From positions 45,261,142 to 45,325,141 of the forward strand of contig NC_030677.2 of NCBI RefSeq assembly GCF_000004195.4: DNA of 64,000 nt, read 5' to 3'. Shown in pieces: positions 21,891 to 33,794 of this stretch. Positions within the stretch are counted from its first letter, which is position 1, and each line of letters starts with the position of its first letter. The stretch comes from Xenopus tropicalis (taxonomy: Eukaryota > Chordata > Amphibia > Anura > Pipidae). The notes below the pieces were generated by a model. The model had not been told where the DNA came from. It worked only from the letters and a program-made list of their open reading frames with translations, and did not search any database. A program made the position numbers and the translations under genes.

Positions 21891-22937
21891 GCCTGATTCA
21901 CTAAAGTGCGATTTAACGCGCGCTATTTATAGCGTGCGGTAAAATTTTTACCGCGTCTTAATTTTGGCGATTTTTCGCACGATTCACTATAAGCATACTC
22001 GCGCTTTTTTACGCTTTTACGCTTTTTTTATGTGCTAAATTACGCCCGCGAATAGTCACCGCATATGAATGGTAGCTTAGAAATAGTGTATAAAAATTGT
22101 CGCCGCATATAAATGATGTATATAAATATTAGCCACATATAAATGGTATCATATAAATAGTAGATGCTTATAAATAGTAGCCACTAGTGATGAGCAAATG
22201 TGTTCTGGTTATCTTTAGTGAAAATTAGCAAATCTTTCGAAAGATCCACGAAACGGCAAAAATGTTGTGCAGGCAAAAAGATTGTTGCTGTGACTATTAT
22301 TTTTTGACGCTTGTATAAATTTTTGTATGTGCGGTGAATTTTTGCGTGGCAAATTTTTTCAGGCGTTTCGCCATTGGCCGATTGTTTTGCGAAACGCATG
22401 AAAAAATCCGCCACAAAAAAATTCAACGCACGTCCAAAAATTCGCTGCGAATCCATGCCTGGCGAAACATTTCATCACTTGTAGCCAAATAGAAATAGTC
22501 GCGCAAATGAACGCACGCCATGTTAGCCATACACGCCAATACTTGCAGAAAATTACTGTATTAAAAATGACCATTTCCCTGCAAACTGGCGGCTGCGTCA
22601 CTCTAGGGGAAACACATACTTGAATAAATAACACTGTAAGTCCATATTTTATTGCAAAAAATCATTTACTGTACTTTTGTATAATTTTTTGCCTGCCTGT
22701 AGTAGGTGTTAATTTTCGCATAGCCGAATGCGATATTTAGCGCGCAAAAGTTATAGTGAATCATGCGATCATATTCTTTTCAGCATGGAAATGAACGTAT
22801 GTGGTAAAACTAGCGCGAGAAATACCGCATGCGAAAATGCGACTTATCGCATGCGGTAATGCTGTAGTGAATCGCGCGCTAATTGTTGCGTCTTTTTTAC
22901 CGCAAAAAAGCGTGCGATAAACTTTAGTGAATCAGGC
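21891..22937. mobile_element. Long palindromic MITE (GCCTGATTCACTAAAG family)
   Basis: Left GCCTGATTCACTAAAGTGCG and right ACTTTAGTGAATCAGGC are inverted. Target duplication CCATTG at 21885-21890 and 22938-22943. Rich in GCGCGC/ACCGCATGCG motifs. It carries a TAGTGATG-family MITE inside (22185-22480). Confidence 0.8.
22185..22480. mobile_element. TAGTGATG-family MITE, copy 2, nested
   Basis: Flanked by GTAGCCAC (22177-22184) and GTAGCCAA (22481-22488), a 7 of 8 target duplication. Starts TAGTGATGAGCAAATG, ends CATTTCATCACTT. Inserted into the 21891-22937 element. Confidence 0.75.
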
Positions 22938-23887
22938 CCATTGGCTTCTACATGACTTCGGCAGCTTGTAGACAGGTATTTTTATTTTTAGATTTGTCAC
23001 AGTTTTGACACAAAAAAAATGAAAAAATCATATCTTTGTGCCAAAAAACTACAAATCGGGAAGAAAAGTACGAACATTAGTAAATGCCCACTTGAGAGTT
23101 AAAACAACCAGATGTTTAAAAGTCCATCATTCAGTGTGGGGCTAAAATGGAAGGAATCTGGAGTATAATGGAACTGGAAAAATATTTGCATATCATATTT
23201 CTCATTGGGAAATGGGGGCCAACTCTCATAACATCTTAGGACAGTGGAAAACAATAACATGTAAGACGTAAAATATATGTTACTGAAAAAAATCAGAAAG
23301 CCAATGTAGGAGAAGAATCTAGTAGTAATACACCGGCAAAATGCTTCCTCTGTAGACAAGTGGAATGTCCACAGGACCTCTCAACACTTTTAATTCCAGG
23401 CTGCTAAACAGCAAACCACTGAATAGTTTCTTCGCTGATTTGGTTGTATGATAATTCCTTCTTTGTCAGCCAAGAAATGCCGATTCTTGCTCTCCTGATC
23501 TGTGCTGTTACATACATTCATATCATATTACCACTTGCATTACCTGCACAGAAAGTCTATCCTGTGTCCAGGATAACTTTACCAGAACAAATAAACTATT
23601 ATGTGACTGAAAATAAGACCTTTATATAAGATAAAGGGACAGTGAGTACTAAATTAATTAATGTAGTAAAAAAGACCAGGTGGGCACAATAGCTAAACCC
23701 GACACCCTAATCTTATAGGAAATGCAAAATCCCAATTTATAATTTTGTGTGGTTTTCTACTTTAGTGGAGATATTAGATATTTGAGCTTTTTAAGCATTA
23801 TAACCAAATATTTCCTTTTTGCATAATAGCATTCTGTAGTCATAAAACAAGTAACCAAGTGCAGCATTGAATTAAAACTGGTATATA

Positions 23888-25403
23888 CAGTGGCTTGCAA
23901 AAGACCAATACAAAGTGGTGTACACGTGAGAAGTGGAACGAAAATCATACATGATTCCAAACATTTTTTACAAATAAATAACTGCAAAGTGGGGTGTGCG
24001 TAATTATTCAGCCCCCTTTGGTCTGAGTGCAGTCAGTTGCCCATAGACATTGCCTGATGAGTGCTAATGGCTAAATAGAGTGCACCTGTGTGTAATCTAA
24101 TGTCAGTACAAATACAGCTGCTCTGTGACGGCCTCAGAGGGTGTCTAAGAGAATATTGGGAGCAACAACACCATGAAGTCCAAAGAACACACCAGACAGG
24201 TCAGGGATAAAGTTATTGAGAAATTTAAAGCAGGCTTAGGCTACAAATAGATTTCCAAAGCCTTGAACATCCCACGGAGCACTGTTCAAGCGATCATTCA
24301 GAAATGGAAGGAGTATGGCACAACTGTAAACCTACCAAGACTAGACCGTCCACCTAAACTCACAGGCCGAACAAGGAGAGCGCTGATCAGAAATGCAGCC
24401 AAGAGGCCCATGGTGACTCTGGACGAGCTGCAGAGATCTACAGCTCAGGTGGGGGAATCTGTCCATAGGACAACTATTAGTCGTGCACTGCACAAAGTTG
24501 GCCTTTATGGAAGAGTGGCAAGAAGAAAGCTATTGTTAACAGAAAACCATAAGAAGTCCCGTTTGCAGTTTGCCACAAGCCATGTGGGGGACACAGCAAA
24601 CATGTGGAAGAAGGTGCTCTGGTCAGATGAGACCAAAATGGAACTTTTTGGCCAAAATGCAAAACACTATGTGTGGCGGAAAACTAACACTGCACATCAC
24701 TCTGAACACACCATCCCCACTGTCAAATATGGTGGTGGCAGCATCATGCTCTGGGGGTGCTTATCTTCAGCAGGGACAGGGAAGCTGGTCAGAGTTGATG
24801 GGAAGATGGATGGAGCCAAATACAGGGCATTCTTGGAAGAAAACCTCTTGGAGTCTGCAAAAGACTTAAGACTGGGGCGGAGGTTCACCTTCCAGCAGGA
24901 CAACGACCCTAAACATAAAGCCAGGGCAACAATGGAATGGTTTAAAACAAAACATATCCATGTGTTAGAATGGCCCAGTCAAAGTCCAGATATAAATCCA
25001 ATGGAGAATCTGTGGCAAGATCTGAAAACTGCTGTTCACAAACGCTGTCCATCTAATCTGACTGAGCTGGAGCTGTTTTGCAAAGAAGAATGGGCAAGGA
25101 TTTCAGTCTCTAGATGTGCAAAGCTGGTAGAGACATACCCTAAAAGCCTGGCAGCTGTAATTGCAGCAAAAGGTGGTTGTACAAAGTATTGACTCAGGGG
25201 GCTGAATAATTACGCACACCCCACTTTGCAGTTATTTATTTGTAAAAAATGTTTAGAATCATGTCTGATTTTCGTTCCACTTCTCACGTGTACACCACTT
25301 TGTATTGGTCTTTCACGTGGAATTCCAATAAAATTGATTCATGTTTGTGGCTGTAATGTGACAAAATGTGGAAAAGGGGGCCGAATACTTTTGCAAGCCA
25401 CTG
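23888..25403 (+). mobile_element. Tc1 transposon (IR/DR type)
   Basis: Ends CAGTGGCTTGCAAAAG and CTTTTGCAAGCCACTG, each flanked by TA (23886-23887, 25404-25405). The right inverted repeat is about 207 bp (25197-25403). The left one lacks about 78 bp that should lie between GCAAAAG and ACCAATACAAAG, joined at a short AAAG microhomology. One transposase gene lies between them. Confidence 0.95.
24173..25192 (+). pseudogene. Tc1-like transposase with one in-frame stop
   Basis: Starting at ATG 24173 the frame spans 339 sense and stop positions, the normal length for Tc1 transposases. The N-terminus MKSKEHTRQVRDKVIEKF is a helix-turn-helix DNA-binding region, followed by a DRPPKLTGR linker resembling the GRPR motif. 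The catalytic triad in this numbering is D152 (WSDETK), D243 (QQDNDPKHKA) and E278 (INPMENLW), a DD34E arrangement. A TAG at codon 26 (24248-24250) is the only visible lesion. The downstream reading frame from 24263 lacks a conventional start. Sequence is otherwise very clean, so the copy may be recently inactive. It would excise and insert the element at TA sites. Confidence 0.93.
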
Positions 25404-25593
25404 TAGATCCATGACGTTACCTTACACCTTGCATTGAGGTGGGCCTCCAAAATCTTCAAGTTATAGGGTTGTTTAATTGTATTCTACATTTGTGGATGTG
25501 CCATATCTCTCCTGCTCACTATTATAGAACAGTCACAGACCTCTTAAGATAATACAGTGAAGACCACAGTATCTTTGTGTTGTTGATATCCAA

Positions 25594-25679
25594 CTTGTAA
25601 CATAGTAATTTAGTCTGTAAAAAGAAATGAGTTCAACTTTTTGGTCTAAATGCAACTTGTCCAACTGCTAGTTGATTCA
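25594..25679 (-). mobile_element. CR1 3' end fragment
   Basis: GTAACATAGTAATTTAG then AGTTCAACTTTTTGG and CTAACTGCTAGTTG-like sequence; reverse complement of a CR1 3' terminus. It abuts a T2-type MITE at 25680. Confidence 0.65.
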
Positions 25680-26080
25680 GACAACCTATTGTTTCTCATA
25701 CTACCATGTAACTGTAGGAGTCCCAAGCCTGACTTGGATTTCTTACTATTGAGTGCTATTCTGATACCTACTGGGAGCTGCTATCTTGCTCCCTTCCCAT
25801 TGCTCTGCTGATCGGCAGCTGGGAGGGGGGTGATATCACTCCAACTTGCAGCTCAGCAGTAAAGTGTGACTGAAGTTTATCAGAGCACAAGTCACATGGC
25901 TGTGGCACCCTGGGAAATGAAGAATATGGCTAACCCCACTTGAAATCTTAAAATTAAATATAAAAAAATCTGTTTGCGTTTTTGAAAAATGGATTTCAAT
26001 GTAGGATTCTGCTGGATGGGATAGAAGCTCTATTTACTGATGTGTTTTGAAATTTTTTTTTTCCCATGACAGTATTCCTT
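25680..26080. mobile_element. T2/Kolobok-type MITE, copy 2 (left end lost)
   Basis: Same family as 8704-9200 and 54344-55150, sharing GGAGTCCCAAGCCTGACTTGG and CTACTGGGAGCTGCTATCTT. The right terminus GACAGTATTCCTTTAA is intact. The left end is replaced by the CR1 fragment. Confidence 0.8.
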
Positions 26081-26870
26081 TAACAACTTCACATGGATAA
26101 TATATATATTTTTTTAAAAATGCCACACAATGGATTGCTGTATAAAATTTAGTATTGTCCCATCTATGTATGGAATGTTAGAATTATTTTGTTATTTGGG
26201 TTTCTACAAATTATCTGTTCCTAAAATGATATTCCATCAGAGAGTAATATATGTGGTTCAAAGTCTTTCTTTGCTGGAGATCATATCTTCTGACAGCTAG
26301 GGTGGATCTAAAGTCAGAGGGTCCCAGCTTGGATATTATTGTTTTCCTACCCTCAGCCTGGGGCCATCGTCTGCCTGCTTTACCCATGGCCTACTTCTCC
26401 CTTTGGACTTTGAGAGAATGACACAGAAGTTTAGTATTAAGGTTTTTGGTTTTAATATCCAGGAATATACCTGAATATAGAAAATATTTGAATTTATATA
26501 AGGAGTTCTATCAACATAAGAACTGCAAGGATTTTTGGTGGGTTTATTTTATTTTACTAAAAAGATTTCATACTGTGCTGCTGGCAGATCCTAGTTAGCC
26601 ACCTAGCATGTTTTACATTGGCAAAGGAGAATGTTAAAGAATATAATAAGGTTTTTAAGCCACACAGATGCTTTTAACATGTTACCAGTGGCTCAATGAA
26701 AAGTAGTGCCAAGGGATAACCTATAAATGGACTCTGGGACTTGAGAAGGACTATGGGACTATGTAAGTGGCAGATTTATCAAAGTGTGAATTTATAGCTC
26801 ACCACAGTAAAATCCCCCCCACTCCCTATTCATTCATGTGGGATTTTAAGTATTTATCAAGGGGTGAAAG

Positions 26871-27783
26871 CATACCTCCCAACTGTCCTGATTTTTGTGG
26901 GACAGTCCCTCTTTTGACAGCTCAACCCGAGGCCCCGAATTCTTACTGAAAAGTCCCTCATTTCCCTTTGATCCCTGCACTGAAGCTAAAAAAGATACAA
27001 ATTTAATTAAAAAGTAGCTTTGGCAGAGATCCCAGAAAGTTAAAGGAACAGTAACACCAAAAAATGAAAGTGTTTTAAAGTAATTGAAATATAACGTACT
27101 GTGGCCCTGCACTGGTAAAACTGGGGTGTTTGCTTCAGGAATACTACTATAGTTTATATAAATAAGCTGCTGTGTAGCTGTGGGGGCAGCCATTCAAGCT
27201 GTAAAAAAGGAGAAAAGGCACAGGTTACATAGCAGATAACAGATAAGACACCATTGTATTCTACAAGGTTTATGTGTTAGCTGCTATGTAACCTGTGCCT
27301 TTTCTCCTTTTTTACAGCTTGAATGGCTGCCCCCTTGGCTACACACCAGGGTTTATATAAACTCTAGTAATGTTTCTGAAGCAAACACAAAACTTTTACC
27401 AGTGCAGGTCAGCAGTACATTATAGTTTAATTTCTTTAAAATATATACATTTTTTGGTGTTACTGTTCCTTTAACAAGCCACATTTGCACTTAGATACAT
27501 TGTTTCTCAGATTTAATTAAATAAGTGGGCAGAGAGCCCAAAGTTAACAAGCTACACCTGCACTGAGATACAATTGTAACTAATAAGCTAAACAGGTCTC
27601 TTGGGGGAACTGAGACTTGCAGCTTAAATGGCAGTTTTACCTTTTTCAGCAAAACTGTAATAACACATAAAAAAGACCACAAAACCCCCAGAAATGTGTT
27701 CATATGGGAGTGGTATTTAGGGGGTGTGGTCGCAAAAATTTATTTTTGTCCCTCTTTACATTTTCAAAATGTTGGGAGGTAGG
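26871..27783. mobile_element. Middle element of the nest (CATACCTCCCAAC ends)
   Basis: Ends CATACCTCCCAACTGTCC and AATGTTGGGAGGTAGG. Flanks GGTGAAAG (26863-26870) and GCTGAAAG (27784-27791) match at 7 of 8. hAT-like by duplication length. A related fragment with CCTCCCAGTTGTTCTGATTT lies near 47966. Confidence 0.75.
27044..27470. mobile_element. Innermost T2/Kolobok MITE of the nest
   Basis: TTAA on both sides (27040-27043, 27471-27474). Inverted ends AGGAACAGTAACACCAAAAA and TTTTTGGTGTTACTGTTCCT. A long inner palindrome (27195-27330; GGAGAAAAGGCACAGGTTAC) folds the middle. Confidence 0.93.
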
Positions 27784-28231
27784 GCTGAAAGTTAGAGTTC
27801 ACCATTTGATAAATAGGCCTCTAAAAATCCCATAGGAATGACTACACAGTGGGAGAATTTTACAGTTGTTAGCTTTGACTTCACTCTTTAAAAAATCTGC
27901 CCCCTAATTAGATCATAAAATAAATGAAACAGCATAGGGTATTACACACTCCCAGGTACAGAAACTGATGGATATCGGTTTATATAGATTTATAGTTCTT
28001 TTCCCTTTTTTTCTTCCTTTTTCTTTCTTTTTTTTAAAAAATTAACTGCAAAAGGTATTTATGTTAAAAAGTTTTCTTTGTAAAAATCTGAAATTCTTAG
28101 CTGTTTAAAAGGTGATTGCTGACTTCAAATAAACACTTTCATAATAATATCGACCAGTTAGCAGTTTTAGTTTGCACAAACTAAAAATCCCCCCTTTTTC
28201 TCTGCAGCAGGCGAGTTGCTAAATAGTTTAG

Positions 28232-28561
28232 TACAGGTATGGGATCCCTTATCCAGAAACCCATTATCCAGAAAGTTCTGAATTACAGAAAGGCCATCTC
28301 ATATAGACTCCATTATAAGCAAATAATTCTAATTTTTAAAATGATTCCCTTTTTCTCTGTAATAATAAAACAGTACCTTGTATGTGAGCCTAACCTAAAT
28401 ATAATGAATCCTTATTGGAAGCAAAATAAGCCTATTGGGTTTATTTAATATTTAAATGATATTTAGCAGACTTAAATTGTGGAGATCCAAATTACGGAAA
28501 GATCACTTATCCGGAAAACTCCAGGTCCCGAGCATTCTGGATTACAGGTCCCATATCTGTA
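28232..28561. mobile_element. MITE with TACAGGTATGGGATCC termini, copy 2
   Basis: TACAGGTATGGGATCCCTTA at the left and GGTCCCATATCTGTA at the right; same family as 14548-14798. Confidence 0.8.
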
Positions 28562-29179
28562 TTTAAAAGGTGTTGCACATAAAGGAATGAACTATTTGCA
28601 CGGAGAAATATTCTTCCCACAGTGCATCATTTTTCCATGAACAACCTTCATAAAATTCCCCCCAATCATTTTATAAAATGGGATTTTAAAAAACCCTTGG
28701 TGTTTAAAAACACCCTTGTAAAGAAAAAGAAATCAACAATAGCTCCTCTATAACTTCACTCGTGAGTAAAACGTGCGGAGAAAGCCTTTAAGTTAACCAC
28801 AGATAAAAAGAGCTCACCATTTTCCCAAAGATCCAGTTTTATGGGATTGATTCCCAAACTAAACTCTGACAATGAAGTTCTGTTACACAGAGCCTGTTTT
28901 TATCACCATTTAAAATCTAATTAATCCATATTGTAGCACAATGATTACTGTTGTGTTTTAGGGTGAGGGGTCATAGAGCTTTCTTTGTTCACCAAAAGAC
29001 TTGTAATCATCAGACATTGGGATATAATTTTACTCAGCAAATTGAAAGGTAACAGATCAAATGCTCATCATAAACTTAACTCCTAGATGCCAGAGATTCT
29101 TTTCACCTTACCATGAAACCCTATCTTGGCAAAGAACAAAACCCCATTTCAGAGCACATGAAGGGTTAATGTCAAAAGC

Positions 29180-29186
29180 TTATATA
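29180..29186 (+). promoter_or_regulatory. TATA-like box of claudin gene 1
   Basis: TTATATA lies about 103 bp before the claudin ATG, at nearly the same spacing as the TATA-like box of the second claudin. No splice acceptor or exon-like sequence is needed between it and the ATG. Confidence 0.5.
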
Positions 29187-29276
29187 CTCCGTGTAAGTCA
29201 GAGCCAAGATTATTAGTGCACTATCCGCATCAAGACACAGCTGCAAGACGATACACAATACAGAGCCATTCAGTAA

Positions 29277-29951
<675 letters not shown>

Positions 29952-30233
29952 AGCTAATGAGCTTATAGGGAAAATGAATTAAAACCAAGCAAGGTAAATT
30001 CACTATAGGTAGCCTGTTAAAATATACACCATATTACACATACCCCATGCCTTATTAGTTGGAAATTACATGCAATTCTGTCTCCTGTGGAGGCCATGTC
30101 TCTCAGACACATACTTTCATAGAAGAATTTGTAAAAAGCAATTGTATATTTATTTTGCAGAACATCTTTTGAGGGGATCAAAAAACATGTGTTTTTGAGA
30201 AATAGGGCCTATCCACTTGAAATTACAATTTGA

Positions 30234-30239
30234 AATAAA
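30234..30239 (+). terminator. Polyadenylation signal candidate, claudin gene 1
   Basis: First AATAAA downstream of the stop, giving a 3' UTR of about 0.3 kb. A second candidate, in TTAATAAATTG, lies near 30660. The next 900 bp to 31567 hold no recognised gene. Confidence 0.5.
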
Positions 30240-31567
30240 CTGCACTATTAGCTTTTACCTTCTACATGAATGCTTATTTCAGAAGTAGCACCTGCGTCAC
30301 AGGTTTAGTTTGTTCTTAGTTTAGATTTATTCCAATCTGTGGCCTCTTTTTTCCTGGGATTTTACTAATGACAACTTGGAGAGGATTCCACCGAATGTAC
30401 CATGAACCTTGGGAACAATAGAGGTTTTATGGGGTTTCTCTCATTACTGGTGCTGCATATTTTGACCTTTTAAATATCGTACTGAGAATTATGAGATCAC
30501 AGAACATGAGAACTTGAACAATGTTCTCCTAAGAAGAATTCAAGACAAGTAACTAATCTGACAAATACAATATCTTGGCTAATTGAGCACGGAGCTAATT
30601 GCTGCATAAACCCTTGACTAATGTTACAGTACTTTTCCTATGTTCATATTATATCCTTTAATAAATTGTCCTCAGCAGGTCAATGATTAATATCCTGTGG
30701 CTCTCTCATTCTATATAGCATGGCTTTCCGTTATGACATATGTTTGTTTTTTAGTGGCTGTGCTTTTTCCTTTAACAACTTTATAAGGTTTAGGGTTCTC
30801 ATTAATGTCTGATAGGAATCAATATTGTTCATTTTTGTGGGATTATGAAGCCTTGCTGGTCCTTTATAAACTGATATTTTAATCCCTTGTTTGCCTGGGC
30901 ATAGACTCAAAAGGTTAATGAGGTGCTCAGAGCTCCTGCTTTCCAGGCAGTCAACTGGATCTTGATAAATCATTCAGTCTTGGTACTGTAGCCAGCCTGT
31001 CACTGCTTCTGTCTATGTCAGATCTGTGCAAACTCAGGCAACAATGCACATAATTCAGTTTGATGAGAAAAACTTGGTTTATCATGTAAAAACCAAATTA
31101 AAGTCTAGGGGGAAATCTGGAACAGAATAGGGAGATAAATTTTATCCTCAAATTGAATCTAGCCCAATGTGACCAGACTTTCCACAGATCTGCCCATTTA
31201 CTAAACAGGTTAAATGACTCACAGGATATGTCCTGCTTATGTCCTGCTTATAGGCAGGGGCACAATTAATATTGTAAAGCTTGGATTTGATTAGGTGAAC
31301 AGTTTCAAATATTAAATATTGCTAAATTCAACAAATTGTAGTAAATGGAGATGATGGCAAATAGAAAGACACAAATATCACCTTAACCACATGGATTCCC
31401 ATACTTTATTGGCATAATAATACCCTAGTGCTATATGGTCATAGTTATTACAATATTTTAGATCTTGACCAAGGATGTTGGCACCCAAGTCAAGCAATCC
31501 CAGCATGCCATTTTATTCAGATGGCTTCCTGAACAGAGTACACTGTCTTCCTTCCAATCATCTAGCT

Positions 31568-32073
31568 CAGTGCTGTCCAACTGGCGGCCCGCGGGCTAAG
31601 CCGCCTGTGTGTGCCATAATCTTCCTGCCCTATGCTGCATATTTGTGCCATACTCTGCCTGCCCTATGCTGCCTGTATGTGCCATACTCTGCCTGCCCTA
31701 TCCTGCCTGTGGGAGGTGAATCTGGCAGGGGGTTTGTTAACAGTTGTATATAGTCATGGGGGTTGCTGTGCTATCCACAGGGGAGGAGGAGGCATATAGA
31801 TTTAAGGGTATGTCTTAATATGGCATAATATAATTCTTTCACATATTAATGATGGTTGATATCCCCACAGTGAGCACCAAGCATTTGGGTTTTTTCTGTG
31901 CTACCACCATTAATGTGGGCATGGTCTTAAAAGCTCTTGTGATAAGATGGGTGTGGTTTGAAATGGGTGTGGGTAACAATGGGAGTGGTCAAAACTGGCT
32001 TCCATTAGCGGCCCTCCACTATGTATACTAGAGAAATTCCTGCCCTCTGTGCCACAGAAGTTGGACAGCACTG
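31568..32073 (+). mobile_element. hAT element with minisatellite remnant, copy 2
   Basis: Ends CAGTGCTGTCCAACTGGCGG and AGTTGGACAGCACTG. Flanks ATCTAGCT (31560-31567) and GTCTAGCT (32074-32081) match at 7 of 8. An internal deletion leaves about three 34-bp units at 31603-31710. The following 1.3 kb to 33456 shows no gene I can support. Confidence 0.88.
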
Positions 32074-33456
32074 GTCTAGCTTATTCATCCAGATACTGCA
32101 CATTTCTGCTGCCAGCAATAAGAACTGGGCTGGCAGGATGATAGCATTATTAGCAGAGGTACATGTGGGACACCAGCGGATTTCAAAGCCATGGACGCAA
32201 TTGCTGGTGTTTTATAAAGGTGTGTGGCGCTGATACTTAACTGGATTTGCACAACACATCATCAACACTTCTGCAATTGCATCTCTCCCTTTTACACAAA
32301 TGGTTGTTCCCTTAGCAGATACTTTTGCTGTCTGTCCCTGGTTCCAACCAACCAGTTAATTCTTAGAGAAAGTAGGCCTTTTTGTGCCACTATCCCAAGA
32401 TGACTTTTGTATGAATTCAGTATAGCAAAATTGTACCATTGTTAATAATGCAAAATGGATCATCCTTATGTCTAAGGTTCTTGTTCAACCCACACATCCC
32501 CGCAGTTATCCCATTGCATAGCTCTATGGCCCAGCTCATTGTATCATTTCAATCTGGATGTCCATGTGTGTGTGGTCAGTATATCATGTACTGTCCATTT
32601 AATCATAAGGCAAAATAATCAGACACACTTGTAGTGTAGTATGGTATTAATTAATCCTGTCATGATTTCTGAAATTTTTGTTTCAGGCAGTTTACATTTA
32701 TTGTAGCTAAAATTCTGGTCTGCTGTATTCCCTGCCTGTGGTTGAGGAATGGGAAATGCAGGGACTAATTAAAACAGAGAAAGTATTGTCACTTTAGGTT
32801 ATATGTAGATACCTGAGGCACCTAAGTACTTCAGCTGCAGCCACAGTCCATTTACCATGTCCCTCCTGTATCCTCCTCTACTCTGATAAACTACACATTT
32901 AGGGAAGAGAAAGTTTTGGCTTGTTAGTAAAATGTTTTGTTTCTATTCTGACAAAAGATGTCATAGACCAAAATTCTGGTCTCCAAATTGGAGGCCAGAG
33001 ACCTAAGGCAATTCAAAGTGAGTAGAAGGCAGTGTGCAAAGTACATAAAATGGTATCTTGTGCCTTTTTTACCACTTTGCACATTTCCTCCCCCGTTGTA
33101 AATAGAGAGTTAGAGTTAGACAACATTTGGATCAACAGTTTGGAACCTTCCACTGAACACAGTACATCTCATTCAGTTACTTCATTAAGCCGGGTTTAAC
33201 TATCTTACTATCTAACTTCTTAACTAACATTTTACTATGTTTAAATTTCTTGCCTTCTTTTTCTCTGTTACTTTCCATATTTCTTCACATATCCTCTGCC
33301 CCCCAAACTTTTCAATCAAACTGTCCTGAAATACAGATCTCATAACTACTCCCATCACCCTTTTACAATCTAATCTTACTATCTTTCATTGCTAACTTAC
33401 TAACTTCTTTACCAACAATCACAAATCTAGGCCACACCTTATTTCACTTGCCTTAA

Positions 33457-33665
33457 GGTGGCCATACACTTTACAATTACGATCTTTCCTGCGACCATTG
33501 GATTTGTTTTGGTGAACAGTTTCAAATATTAAATAATGAGAAATTCAACAAATTGCTTCTAATTGTAGTAAATGGAGATAATGGTCTTGTAGATCCACCA
33601 TACGCGCACTGAATATCATACGAAGCCTCGTTTTGTATGATAATATCAGTGCGTGTATTGCCAGC
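33457..33665. mobile_element. TTAA-site MITE (GGTGGCCATACAC), degraded
   Basis: TTAA at 33453-33456, left end GGTGGCCATACACTTTACA, right end CAGTGCGTGTATTGCCAGC. Related to 6736-7055. It holds an 80-bp segment (33499-33585) that also occurs, diverged, at 31284-31370 outside any MITE. Confidence 0.6.
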
Positions 33666-33794
33666 ATTGCTGTTACTTGCAGGTCCCAGACTTGGTCCTA
33701 CTCTCTCATAAATATACCCCATAGCTATTCCACACAAGCACATTTTAATCTCTTCTACAGCCTCTAAGTTCTTATGCACAACTAATCTTTCAAA

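Larger units (their letters stand above)
26767..27905. mobile_element. Outer MITE of a three-level nest (ATTTATCAAAGT family)
   Basis: Starts GTGGCAGATTTATCAAAGTG and resumes after the insert with GTTAGAGTTCACCATTTGATAAATAGG to AAAATCTGCCCCCT. The two halves correspond to the intact MITE at 9382-9600. Confidence 0.7.
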
